This document shows, one piece after another, positions 24,104 to 33,280 of a stretch of DNA of 64,000 bases. The position numbers were made by a program, and so were the translations under genes. Position 1 is the stretch's first letter; each line of letters starts with the position of its first letter. The DNA comes from Vreelandella sp031769195 (lineage in GTDB: Bacteria; Pseudomonadota; Gammaproteobacteria; Pseudomonadales; Halomonadaceae): positions 124,001-188,000 of the forward strand of contig NZ_JAVHNP010000002.1 of the NCBI RefSeq assembly GCF_031769195.1, given 5' to 3'. The notes below the pieces were generated by a model. It saw nothing but the letters and a program-made list of their open reading frames with translations, made no database searches and was not told the origin of the DNA.

Positions 24104-25567
24104 ATGAGTGGTGAAGTCCTCATAAATCTAACGCCCATGGAGACCCGCGTTGCGCTGGTGGAAAACGGCGTACTGCAAGAGGCGCTGATAGAGCGTTCTC
24201 GTCGGCGCGGTATCGTAGGCAATATCTACAAAGGCAAAGTGGTACGCGTACTGCCTGGTATGCAGGCTGCCTTTGTTGATATTGGCTTAGAGCGCGCAGC
24301 GTTTATTCATGCCCACGAAGTTATGCCGCCCGGCACCGCAAGCGATGAGCAGCAGGCCATCGGTCAGCTACTGCATGAAGGCCAGTCACTGGTGGTTCAG
24401 GTAACTAAAGACCCCATTGGTACGAAAGGTGCGCGACTCACAACGCACCTGTCGATTCCTTCACGCTATTTAGTGTATATGCCTGATTCTCCCCATCATG
24501 GCGTGTCGCAGCGCATTGAAGATGAGCGCGAGCGTGAGCGCTTGAAAGCGCTGCTGGATAAAAGCATTGAAGAGCAAACCATTGACGTGACGGGTGGGTT
24601 TATTGTCCGTACGGCGGCAGAGGGCGTTGGCGACGAAGAGCTGGCCAGCGACATGTATTTTCTGCTGCGCATTTGGCGCAAGGTGAGCGAGCGCAAAATT
24701 ACCGCTACGCCGCCTAGCGTTATTTATGACGACCTGCCGCTATTTATGCGCACGCTGCGGGATGTTATGCGCGATGATATTGAGAAAGTGCGTATCGATT
24801 CCCGGGAGAACTTCGTCAAGCTCGTAGAGTTTGCAGAAGAGTTTATGCCCGATGCCGTTGACCGCATCGAGTACTATCCGGGCGAGCGCCCTATCTTTGA
24901 TCTATATAGCGTTGAAGACGAGATTCAAAAGGCACTCGGGCGCAAGGTACAGCTCAAGTCCGGCGGGTATCTCGTCATTGACCCCACCGAAGCGATGACC
25001 ACCATTGATGTGAATACCGGTGGGTATGTGGGGCATCGCAACCTTGAAGAGACCATTTTCAAAACCAATTTAGAAGCGGCCACGGCCATTGCGCGTCAGC
25101 TTCGGTTACGCAATTTAGGCGGCATCATCATCATCGACTTTATCGATATGATCGATGTGGAACATCAGCGCCAGGTGCTGCGGGTGCTTGAGAAAGCGCT
25201 AGAGCGTGACCACGCTAAAACCAAATGTACCGGTGTGACCGAGCTTGGCTTAGTACAGTTAACCCGCAAACGCACCCGCGAAAGCCTTGAGCAGACGCTG
25301 TGTGAAGCATGCCCAACCTGTGTTGGACGCGGCACACTGAAAACACCTGAAACCATCTGCTATGAGATATTTCGGGAGATTTTGCGTGAAGAGCGGGCTT
25401 ACAGTGCCGAGACGTACATGGTGTTGGCATCGCAGCCAGTGGTAGACCGCTTACTAGATGAAGAGTCTGCGGCGGTTGCCGACCTGGAAACGTTTATTAA
25501 TAAAACAATCCGTTTTCAGGTAGAGCAGCACTATTCCCAAGAGCAGTACGACATCGTACTAATGTAA
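24104..25567 (+). CDS. rng: Ribonuclease G
   Basis: RNase G is the RNase E paralogue that matures the 5' end of 16S rRNA and turns over some mRNAs. The 487-residue length matches E. coli (489), and the long C-terminal scaffold of RNase E is absent. The S1 domain occupies the N-terminal part (GNIYKGKVVRVLPGMQAAFVDIG). The catalytic acids are Asp302 (in IDVNTGG) and Asp345 (in IIIIDFIDM), and the zinc-link CEACPTC follows. AAGGAA precedes the ATG at 24104; an in-frame start at 24020 lies inside maf and is not needed. The stop overlaps the yhdP ATG by one base. Confidence 0.97.
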   Translation: MSGEVLINLTPMETRVALVENGVLQEALIERSRRRGIVGNIYKGKVVRVLPGMQAAFVDIGLERAAFIHAHEVMPPGTASDEQQAIGQLLHEGQSLVVQVTKDPIGTKGARLTTHLSIPSRYLVYMPDSPHHGVSQRIEDERERERLKALLDKSIEEQTIDVTGGFIVRTAAEGVGDEELASDMYFLLRIWRKVSERKITATPPSVIYDDLPLFMRTLRDVMRDDIEKVRIDSRENFVKLVEFAEEFMPDAVDRIEYYPGERPIFDLYSVEDEIQKALGRKVQLKSGGYLVIDPTEAMTTIDVNTGGYVGHRNLEETIFKTNLEAATAIARQLRLRNLGGIIIIDFIDMIDVEHQRQVLRVLEKALERDHAKTKCTGVTELGLVQLTRKRTRESLEQTLCEACPTCVGRGTLKTPETICYEIFREILREERAYSAETYMVLASQPVVDRLLDEESAAVADLETFINKTIRFQVEQHYSQEQYDIVLM

Positions 25568-28500
25568 TGATGGTGCCTCGCTCTCTTTTTCGCGGTGCTC
25601 TTATCACGTTAGCCGCTATATTGGGTACGCTGGCAGTATTGCTGCTGGCGTTGCGGCTTTTTGCTAGTCAAGTGGATGCGCTCACCCCCCGGCTTGAGGC
25701 GCTGTTAGAAGCGCGCATGGGGGTTCCCGTCACGATCGACCGGGTCGCGCTCTCTATTGAGCGCAACGACCTACACCTTCAGCTCGAAAACCTCCACGCA
25801 CAAGCATCGGATGATCAGGTTCTTATTGAGCTTGATCGTTTGTCGTTGCGCTTGGACATGGTGTCGACGCTTCGGCACTTAGCGCCGATCTTCAGCGATG
25901 CTCGAATGTTCGGGCTTGAGTTTCACCTTTATCAGCAGCCGGATAGCACATGGGGCTGGCCTGCCCCGGCGACGCTGCCGCTAGGCGTGACGCCTCAGCC
26001 GGAGGTAAGTCTCGAGTCGCTAGATGCTTGGGCTGGCCTGCTGTTGCGCCAGCGTCTTTGGGTGGATGATAGCCGCGTGATGCTGCATGGTCAGCAGCAA
26101 ACGGTCATGCTGCATGCCCCTTCGCTGCTATTAAACGGTGATCAGCGGCGCACCCGCTTAGAAGGTGCGCTTAATATTGTGGAGAAACCCGATACGCTGG
26201 ATTCCGAGCTCCCCGCAATGACCATGCGTGCAGAAATGCAGCCGGGTCAGCAAGGCTTTAGCGATTTTTCAGCCGCGCTACAGCTCGATATGCAGTTAGA
26301 TCATCTAGTGGTGCTAGCGGCACTGTTTCGCCCCGAGCAAATGCCGTTTTTAGAGCAGGTGGGCGGCCAAGTGCAGCTGTGGGGGCGCTGGCAGGATGGC
26401 GCGCTGGCAGATGCGCGACTGGATATTGATGTACCCGAGCTGACTCTGCGCAAAGACGTAGAGTACGCCGTGTTGCGCAACATTCACGCCAGCGGGCAGT
26501 GGCTGCGTAATGGTGAAGGCGGCGAAGCGTGGCTCAGCGGTAATGCTGAAACCGTCGAGTGGGCTCAGCCCGAAGGTATCAGCGATGGCCCGGCGTTGCC
26601 GCGTCACTGGTATTTATCACATCAGCCAGGTCGTTGGGAGCTGCGTACCAGTGCCTTTGAGCTTGCCTCAATGGCGGCTTGGCGCGAGTACGCGCTCTTG
26701 CCTGAATCGCTGACCCGAGTATTGCAAACGCTGTCACCCCGAGGGCAGGTTCAGGGCTTGCGTTTGGGGCAGCGTGAAGGGCGTTGGGGGGTCGATGCAG
26801 CGCTGTCCAATGTGGCAGTGCTTCCTTGGCAGCAGGCGCCAGGAGGCGGCCCGTTGGACGCCTGGGTGCAGGCCCGTGATCTGCGTGGTCGAGTGACGTT
26901 TAACAGCGCAGGTAACAGCACGCTCTATTTCCCTGAGCTGTTTGAAGCGCCTATGCAACTGCGCCATGCCGAGGGCATTGTGGAGTGGGTGTACGATGGC
27001 CCCAATACCATGATCAGCGGTCGCGACCTAAACGTTGATTGGGACGGTGCCCAGGTGAGCGGTGGATTTGGCCTTATCACAGGGCAGCAAAACGGTCAGT
27101 TTGGCTTAGATATTGCGTTCTCAGATGTGGATGCGTTATCACGCCCGCTCTCCCAATGGCTGCCGATGAAGGCCTTTGATCCAGCGCTCAGAGAGTGGCT
27201 GGAAAATGATATTGGTGGCGTGGTACCGCAGGGCTCTTTAAAACTAAGCCAGCCCTTGGGGCCGGCGGCCTCCGCGGATCAACTGTCGGCCACGCTGGCG
27301 CTGGCAATCACTCAGGGGCACCTACCGATTGCGCCCGATTGGCCACGAGTAGAGGATGTGGAAGGGCGCTTATTATGGAAAGGAGGCGTGCTTCAAGCGC
27401 AAGTGGAGCGTGCCCAAAGCCAGGGTGTTGAAGTCTCCCAGGGGGTGATCCGCATGGAGGCCGAGCAGCCGCTGCAGTTGTCGGGTCGCCTGCAGAGCGA
27501 TGGCGCGTCACTGCTGAGCTTTGTTCAGGCCATGCCAGAGGTAGATGCGCTTCCGCTGAGTGATCTCTCTGTGGAGGGCAGTGTTGACGGGGATATCGCC
27601 CTTGAACTGCCCTTGGAGAACCTTGAAGCGCTCCAGCTAGAGATCAATGCGCGGCCAGCGTTATCCAACGTGGAGTATGCGTCTCTTCCTATTGGTTTAC
27701 GGAGCGTGGGTGGAGCGCTGAATTGGCAACAAGTAGGCGAAGAGCATGCGCTATTGGGAGTGTTGGTGGCGCAGTGGCTAGGGGGAGATATACGAGCTGA
27801 ACTGCTCGCGGATGAGCGCATCGCTTTACAGGGTAGTGTAGATACTTCCGCGCTATGGTCGCTGGCAGAGCTGCCCGCTGAGCAAGCGCGCCAAGTGATC
27901 AGTGGTCGTACCCCTTGGCAGGGAGAGGTCTCTTTGGCGCCTAGTCCAACGCTAACGTTAGAGAGCCGCCTGCTGGGCATTACCAGCGCGTTGCCTGACC
28001 CCTTTGCTAAAACAGCCGATCAGCCATGGCCATGGCAACTAAGAGCAGACCTTGAAAGTGGGCGCGTGACCACCCAACTGGCGGATAAAGCGGCGGCGAG
28101 GCTTCTGCAGCGCGATAACGGTACTCTGGCCATGGAGGCGGTGCTTGGCAGTGCCGTTCAGCGCCCCAATTGGCCGGATCAGGCAGGTTTGCGCCTGGAG
28201 GCCGCGGTAGAAAGGCTAGACCCCATGGAGTGGAATGCTGCGCTGTCGCCGTTGATGTCCGGAGGGGCATCGGTGTCTGAAGGCGCTGTCGAAAGCCCAC
28301 CGTTAGACATCTCTCTGCACGCCGACTGTTTGCGCTTTCGCAATGAATGTTTTGGAGCCTTTAGCGCCTCTGGCACGCTATCGGGCCAGCAGGCAGCGCT
28401 TGAACTTGAGGGTGATATGTTGTCGGGCCGTGTTGATTACCAGCCAAGCCGCGAGCGGCCGCTGGAGATCGCGATTCGCACGCTGGTGCTTGATCGCTTG

Positions 28501-29421
28501 TTGGATCTGCCTGCGAAACAGCACAATGCCTCGACTGCTGCGCCCGATTCCTGGGTAGATGCGATAGAGACACAGTATGTGCCTTCGGTCCCGATTCCTG
28601 ATTGGCTTGCACAGTTGCCCAATGGCAGGCTGCGCTTGGCGGATATGAGCGTTAGCGGCACGCGGTTTGGACCATTAACCGCCTATTGGCAAACCGACGA
28701 TCATCGTTTTTCGCTAGCACCGGTTGGTTTAACACTTGGGCAGCTCTCTGCTCGGGGCGAACTGACCTGGGAGGGTAACGCCGTTAATAGCCGCACCCGG
28801 GCGGATATTTCTATTCAAGGGGGCGACGTGGGAACGGCGTTGGAGCGGCTGAACCAGCCGGTCGCGATGCGCAGCCGCTCCACCGATTTGACGGCGCAAT
28901 TAACCTGGCCTGGCGCGCCTTGGCAGATGAATTTAAGTCGAGCCGGCGGCGAAATGAGTGCAGATATTCGCGATGGCCGTTTTGTGACGCTTGAGTCAAC
29001 ACCTGCCCGCTTAGTGGGGTTGCTCAACTTTGATAATATCCTGCGCCGCCTGAGGTTTGATTTCTCAGACTTAACCGGTCAGGGTACCGCCTTTGATCGG
29101 GTGCATGGCACTGCTGATGTGGCGCAGGGGCAGCTTCTACTGCGAGGCCCCCTACAAATTGATGCGCCCGCTACCACGCTGACCCTAACGGGAAGTGTTA
29201 ACCTCTTAGCGCGTGAACTTGACCAGCGTCTAGGCGTCACACTGCCTGTTAGCCAAAGTTTACCCATTGCCGCGATTGCTGTTGGTGCTCCTATTGTCGG
29301 GGGCGCACTGTTTATTGCTGACCAGCTTTTCGGCGATGCGCTGGATCAAGCGACCACTATTTATTATCGCGTGCGAGGCCCTTGGACCTCGCCGCAAGTG
29401 ACTTTAGAAGGCCCCCAATGA
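25567..29421 (+). CDS. yhdP: YhdP family AsmA-like protein (phospholipid transport)
   Basis: YhdP is a very large inner-membrane-anchored periplasmic protein of the AsmA/TamB group. In E. coli YhdP, TamB and YdbH together carry phospholipids to the outer membrane. The 1284-residue length matches E. coli YhdP (1266). An N-terminal membrane anchor (about residues 10-32) is followed by an AsmA-like N-domain (ARMGVPVTIDRVALSIERN), long beta-rich repeats and a C-terminal AsmA-like domain (LVGLLNFDNILRRLRFDFSDL). It overlaps rng by one base and tldD by four (ATGA), in the rng-yhdP-tldD order known elsewhere. Confidence 0.94.
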   Translation: MMVPRSLFRGALITLAAILGTLAVLLLALRLFASQVDALTPRLEALLEARMGVPVTIDRVALSIERNDLHLQLENLHAQASDDQVLIELDRLSLRLDMVSTLRHLAPIFSDARMFGLEFHLYQQPDSTWGWPAPATLPLGVTPQPEVSLESLDAWAGLLLRQRLWVDDSRVMLHGQQQTVMLHAPSLLLNGDQRRTRLEGALNIVEKPDTLDSELPAMTMRAEMQPGQQGFSDFSAALQLDMQLDHLVVLAALFRPEQMPFLEQVGGQVQLWGRWQDGALADARLDIDVPELTLRKDVEYAVLRNIHASGQWLRNGEGGEAWLSGNAETVEWAQPEGISDGPALPRHWYLSHQPGRWELRTSAFELASMAAWREYALLPESLTRVLQTLSPRGQVQGLRLGQREGRWGVDAALSNVAVLPWQQAPGGGPLDAWVQARDLRGRVTFNSAGNSTLYFPELFEAPMQLRHAEGIVEWVYDGPNTMISGRDLNVDWDGAQVSGGFGLITGQQNGQFGLDIAFSDVDALSRPLSQWLPMKAFDPALREWLENDIGGVVPQGSLKLSQPLGPAASADQLSATLALAITQGHLPIAPDWPRVEDVEGRLLWKGGVLQAQVERAQSQGVEVSQGVIRMEAEQPLQLSGRLQSDGASLLSFVQAMPEVDALPLSDLSVEGSVDGDIALELPLENLEALQLEINARPALSNVEYASLPIGLRSVGGALNWQQVGEEHALLGVLVAQWLGGDIRAELLADERIALQGSVDTSALWSLAELPAEQARQVISGRTPWQGEVSLAPSPTLTLESRLLGITSALPDPFAKTADQPWPWQLRADLESGRVTTQLADKAAARLLQRDNGTLAMEAVLGSAVQRPNWPDQAGLRLEAAVERLDPMEWNAALSPLMSGGASVSEGAVESPPLDISLHADCLRFRNECFGAFSASGTLSGQQAALELEGDMLSGRVDYQPSRERPLEIAIRTLVLDRLLDLPAKQHNASTAAPDSWVDAIETQYVPSVPIPDWLAQLPNGRLRLADMSVSGTRFGPLTAYWQTDDHRFSLAPVGLTLGQLSARGELTWEGNAVNSRTRADISIQGGDVGTALERLNQPVAMRSRSTDLTAQLTWPGAPWQMNLSRAGGEMSADIRDGRFVTLESTPARLVGLLNFDNILRRLRFDFSDLTGQGTAFDRVHGTADVAQGQLLLRGPLQIDAPATTLTLTGSVNLLARELDQRLGVTLPVSQSLPIAAIAVGAPIVGGALFIADQLFGDALDQATTIYYRVRGPWTSPQVTLEGPQ

Positions 29422-30872
29422 CCGCACATAAAAGCGATATAGAGTCCGCTGTTTCCATTTTGCTAACCCCAGGTGGCCTCGATTTGAACGCTCTGGATGC
29501 TGGCCTTAGCTACGCCATGGGAGCGGGGATTGATTATGCCGACCTGTATTTTCAGCGCACTTGGCAAGAGGGCTGGGTGCTAGAAGATGGCGAAGTAAAA
29601 GAGGCCAGCTACAACATTGACGGCGGCGTTGGCGTACGCTCGTTAGCGGGTGAAAAAACCGGATTTGCTTACTCGAACCAAATTACGGCCGATGCGCTGA
29701 TGGATACTGGACGCACCGCGTCAGGTATCGTGCGCAGCGGCAAGCAGTTGCCGGGGCAGAAAGTGACCCCTGTGAGCGCCGCATCCCGTTATGCCGGTAT
29801 TGACCCGTTAGCGGGCCTTTCGGCCGAAGACAAAGTGGCCATGCTGAAACAGGCTGACCGCGTTGCAAGATCGGCCGACCCGAGCATTACGCAGGTCAGT
29901 GCGTCGCTATCGGGCACCTATGAAGTGGTCTTGGTGCGTGCCAGCGATGGCACCTTAGCGGCGGATATTCGCCCTCTGGTGCGCTTTAACGTTAGCGTGA
30001 TTGCGGCTAAAAATGGCCGCCGTGAGCGTGGTAGCGCGGGTGGCGGTGGACGTTACTCCATGTCGCGGTTGCGGGATGAGGGCGTGGCGGAACGCTACGC
30101 CAAAGAAGCCGTGCGCCAAGCGTTGGTTAACCTAGAAGCGGTGGATGCACCAGCAGGACAGATGCCCGTTGTGCTAGGCGCGGGCTGGCCGGGCATTCTG
30201 CTGCATGAAGCCGTGGGCCATGGCTTGGAAGGGGATTTTAACCGTAAGGGAAGTTCTGCCTTTGCTGGCCGTATGGGTCAGCGTGTCGCGGCGAAGGGCG
30301 TGACGGTGGTTGATGACGCCACGGTGGCGGATAGCCGCGGTGCCCTGAGTATCGATGATGAAGGCACGCCCGGTCAGTACACGCCGCTGATTGAAGACGG
30401 TATTTTGACAGGCTATATGCAGGATAAGCTAAACGCGCGTCTGATGAAGATGGCTCCCACGGGCAATGCTCGCCGCGAGTCCTTTGCTCATCTCCCCATG
30501 CCGCGTATGACCAACACGGTCATGCTGGCAGGCCAGGACGACCCAGCTGACATTATTAAAAGCGTGAAGCGCGGTATTTATGCTGTGAGCTTTGGCGGCG
30601 GGCAAGTGGACATTACCTCGGGCAAGTTTGTCTTCTCCGCCAGCGAAGCTTATATGATCGAAGACGGTAAAATTACCGCACCGGTTAAAGGTGCCACGTT
30701 AATTGGTAATGGGCCTGAGGCCATGGGCCGCGTATCGATGATTGGCCATGACATGGAGATGGATACGGGGATTGGTGTGTGCGGTAAAGAGGGGCAGGGT
30801 GTGCCGGTAGGGGTTGGTCAGCCCACCCTAAAACTAGATGAGCTGACCGTTGGTGGCACGCAATCGTCTTAA
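29418..30872 (+). CDS. tldD: Metalloprotease TldD
   Basis: TldD is the zinc-binding subunit of the TldD/TldE (PmbA) heterodimeric protease, which degrades unfolded peptides, matures microcin B17 and degrades CcdA in E. coli. The 484-residue protein has the metal site HEAVGH (His263, Glu264, His268) in LLHEAVGHGLEGDFNRKG. A conserved Gly-rich segment (VSFGGGQVDITSGKFVFSAS) follows. The start at 29418 overlaps the yhdP stop as ATGA and follows AGAAGG. An in-frame ATG at 29382 lies deeper in yhdP and is rejected. Its partner pmbA lies only 627 bases downstream, with yjgA inverted between. Confidence 0.97.
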   Translation: MTAHKSDIESAVSILLTPGGLDLNALDAGLSYAMGAGIDYADLYFQRTWQEGWVLEDGEVKEASYNIDGGVGVRSLAGEKTGFAYSNQITADALMDTGRTASGIVRSGKQLPGQKVTPVSAASRYAGIDPLAGLSAEDKVAMLKQADRVARSADPSITQVSASLSGTYEVVLVRASDGTLAADIRPLVRFNVSVIAAKNGRRERGSAGGGGRYSMSRLRDEGVAERYAKEAVRQALVNLEAVDAPAGQMPVVLGAGWPGILLHEAVGHGLEGDFNRKGSSAFAGRMGQRVAAKGVTVVDDATVADSRGALSIDDEGTPGQYTPLIEDGILTGYMQDKLNARLMKMAPTGNARRESFAHLPMPRMTNTVMLAGQDDPADIIKSVKRGIYAVSFGGGQVDITSGKFVFSASEAYMIEDGKITAPVKGATLIGNGPEAMGRVSMIGHDMEMDTGIGVCGKEGQGVPVGVGQPTLKLDELTVGGTQSS

Positions 30873-30882
30873 GCGGCCTTGC

Positions 30883-31404
30883 CTATAAGGCTAGCGTGTC
30901 GCGCAGGTGTTTAAACAGCTTGCGCGAGCTTGTTGGCGGCTTACCCTGTTCGCGTTCTTTACGGGCGTTGCGCACTAGCTGGCGCAGGGCCTGTCGGTCT
31001 GCGTTGGGGTAGTCGGCCATAAAGAGGTCAACGCCGTCATCGCCCTCATCGACCATGCGGTCGCGCCATTTTTCCAAGCGATGAAACGCGTGATCGCGCT
31101 GCTCTTTTTCTTGTTCGATGGCATCAAAAACGCCCTGAATGGCCGTCAGATCCTCTTTGCGGATCAGTTTGCCAACGTACTGCATGTGGCGACGACGTCC
31201 TTCGTGAGAGCGAATGCGAGAGGTCTCTTCGATAGCTCGCAACATATCGTCTGAAAGAGGAAAGCGCGCCCGTTCAGCGGGCTTCATGGCAATTAACGTT
31301 TCGCCAAGCGCTTGAAGAGCATGCATTTCACGCTTTAGCTGAGATTTACTCGGGCGCTCTTCTTGTTCATCGATATCGATAGGCTCGGGGCGTTGCTTAG
31401 GCAT
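30883..31404 (-). CDS. yjgA: YjgA (DUF615), ribosome biogenesis-associated protein
   Basis: YjgA (also called DarP) associates with late 50S ribosomal precursors in E. coli. From the ATG at 31404 the protein has 173 residues, highly charged and mostly helical. It has SKSQLKREMHALQALG, SHEGRRRHMQYVGKLIR and the C-terminal RNARKEREQGKPPTSSRKLF typical of DUF615. A GTG four codons upstream (31416) is a possible alternative; neither start has a strong ribosome binding site. It is convergent with tldD (10-base gap) and divergent from pmbA. Confidence 0.92.
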   Translation of the reverse strand: MPKQRPEPIDIDEQEERPSKSQLKREMHALQALGETLIAMKPAERARFPLSDDMLRAIEETSRIRSHEGRRRHMQYVGKLIRKEDLTAIQGVFDAIEQEKEQRDHAFHRLEKWRDRMVDEGDDGVDLFMADYPNADRQALRQLVRNARKEREQGKPPTSSRKLFKHLRDTLAL

Positions 31405-31499
31405 ATAAGAACTCACAGATTAGATTCGTTTGCAGCATTATATCAGGCTGCGACCACAACATTGATTCGCCAATGCGATTCAGGCGAAAAGGAGGCCAT

Positions 31500-32840
31500 A
31501 TGGCACAGGCATTTGATGCATCGGCACAGCAGGCGCTGCTGACAAAGCGTGCGGAAGAGGCGCTTGCCCTAGCCAAGCAGCTGGGAGCGGATGCCGCTGA
31601 AGTAGGCGCCAGTGTGGACCAGGGCATGGGCGTCAGCGTCCGCTTAGGAGAAGTGGAAACCGTTGAGCTATCCCGTGACCAAGGCATTGCGATTACGCTG
31701 TACGTGGGAAAACGTAAAGGCAGCGCTTCCTCCACCGATGCCAGCAGCGCCTCCATTCGGGCCACTGTTGAAAAAGCACTCTCCATTGCACGTTACACCG
31801 GTGAAGACCCCACGGCAGGCTTGGCGGATGCGGCGCTGATGGCCACTGAGTTGCCGGACCTTAAAGTGCACTACCCCTGGGCGCTCTCCACCGATGAAGC
31901 TATAGAGTTAGCGCTACGCTGCGAGCAGGCGGGCCGAGAGGTGGCGGGCATTCATCAGTCGGAAGGCGCCTCTTTATCCAGCGGTGAGGGCGTACGTGTT
32001 TATGCCAATAGCCACGGGTTCTTGGGGACTCAAAAAGGCAGCAGCCACTCGCTCTCTTGCATGCTGATTGCTCAAGATGACAAAGGCATGCAGCGGGATT
32101 ATGACTACACCTCGGCGCGTAACCCTCAGCACCTGCGCGAGCCTGACGCCGTCGGCCGCGAAGCGGCAGCCAAAACGCTGCGTAGGCTTGGGGCCCAGAA
32201 GCCCCCAACAGGGACGTTCCCGGTACTGTTCGATCCAACGCTTGCCAGTGGTTTAGTAGGCCATCTGATGGGCGCATTGGCGGGTGGTGCGCTTTACCGT
32301 GAAGCGTCATTTTTATGTGACCGCTTGGGTAGTCCGCTATTTCCCGAGTGGTTTGGGCTTGAAGAGCGCCCAATGGAAATAGGCGCGACGGCCAGCTCCC
32401 CGTTTGACGCAGAAGGGGTGCAGACGCGCAATAATCGATTTATTGATCAAGGCCAAGTGGCGAGCTACATGCTCTCTGCCTACAGTGCACGCCGTTTGGG
32501 TATGCAGACGACCGGTAATGCAGGGGGGGCGCGTAATTTGCGTCTGCTAGCACCGTTAACGCCTCGGGCTGACTTATTGAAACAGATGGGGCGTGGTATT
32601 TGGGTAACCGAGCTGATGGGGCAGGGCGTGAACGGCGTCACTGGTGATTACTCCCGCGGTGCGGCGGGGTTCTGGATTGAAAATGGTGAGGTTCAGTACC
32701 CCATTGAGGAATTCACGATCGCCAGTAATCTTAACAAAATGTTCGCGGGGCTTTCGGGGGTGGGCGATGATACCGATACCCGTGGCAGTATTCACACGGG
32801 CAGTTGGCTTATTGATGCGATGACAGTGGCAGGTAGCTAA
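31500..32840 (+). CDS. pmbA: PmbA/TldE, partner subunit of the TldD protease
   Basis: PmbA (TldE) lacks the metal-binding motif of TldD and joins it in the heterodimer that degrades unfolded or peptide substrates. The 446-residue length matches E. coli PmbA (450). The family stretches GMGVSVRLGEVETVELSRDQ, LDPTLASGLVGHLMGALAGG-like (here DPTLASGLVGHLMGAL) and YSRGAAGFWIENG are present, and no HExxxH is seen. An ideal AAGGAGG precedes the ATG at 31500; the ATG at 31473 is rejected. It is convergent with ptsO and shares its upstream region with yjgA. Confidence 0.96.
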   Translation: MAQAFDASAQQALLTKRAEEALALAKQLGADAAEVGASVDQGMGVSVRLGEVETVELSRDQGIAITLYVGKRKGSASSTDASSASIRATVEKALSIARYTGEDPTAGLADAALMATELPDLKVHYPWALSTDEAIELALRCEQAGREVAGIHQSEGASLSSGEGVRVYANSHGFLGTQKGSSHSLSCMLIAQDDKGMQRDYDYTSARNPQHLREPDAVGREAAAKTLRRLGAQKPPTGTFPVLFDPTLASGLVGHLMGALAGGALYREASFLCDRLGSPLFPEWFGLEERPMEIGATASSPFDAEGVQTRNNRFIDQGQVASYMLSAYSARRLGMQTTGNAGGARNLRLLAPLTPRADLLKQMGRGIWVTELMGQGVNGVTGDYSRGAAGFWIENGEVQYPIEEFTIASNLNKMFAGLSGVGDDTDTRGSIHTGSWLIDAMTVAGS

Positions 32841-32857
32841 TACGCTGAGCAGATAGG

Positions 32858-33127
32858 CTACTGGTTCTCGTCAAAGCGAGCGTCGAACAGGGCTTCAATA
32901 GCGTCTAGCGCCTGTTCGGCGTCATCGCCTTCTGCAGCGACAATCAGCTCGGTACCGCAAGGAGCCGCCAGCATCAGCAGGGACATAATGTTCGCGGCGT
33001 CGGCTTTCTGCTGCTGCTTGTAAACGACAATGTTCGCAGAGAATTGCTGGCCACATTTCACCAGTTTAGTGGCCGCGCGAGCATGAAGGCCGCGCTGGTT
33101 GGTAAGGGTTAATGTTCTTTCGGGCAC
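32858..33127 (-). CDS. ptsO: Nitrogen-PTS phosphocarrier NPr (HPr family)
   Basis: NPr passes phosphate from EI-Ntr to PtsN in the regulatory nitrogen PTS. The 89-residue protein has the phosphorylated histidine His15 in GLHARAA and a serine (Ser49) in ANIMSLLML, at the site that is regulatory in Gram-positive HPr. It begins with GTG behind AAGGAACC. It is the last gene of rpoN-hpf-ptsN-rapZ-ptsO, separated from rapZ by 153 bases in which I see no other gene. SixA at 16861-17379 is a candidate phosphatase for this protein, going by its E. coli counterpart. Confidence 0.95.
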   Translation of the reverse strand: MPERTLTLTNQRGLHARAATKLVKCGQQFSANIVVYKQQQKADAANIMSLLMLAAPCGTELIVAAEGDDAEQALDAIEALFDARFDENQ

Positions 33128-33280
33128 TCTGGTTCCTTTTTGCCGAGTGGGTCTTGAGACTTATGTTTTGTAGCTAATTTTACAATAAGTGATGTTTCCT
33201 AAGCTCATGTTGCAACGCTTATGTCAACGATGCTTATGCTCTCAGTAGGTGGTCTTGTATCCTACGGAAGTTCCCATGCT

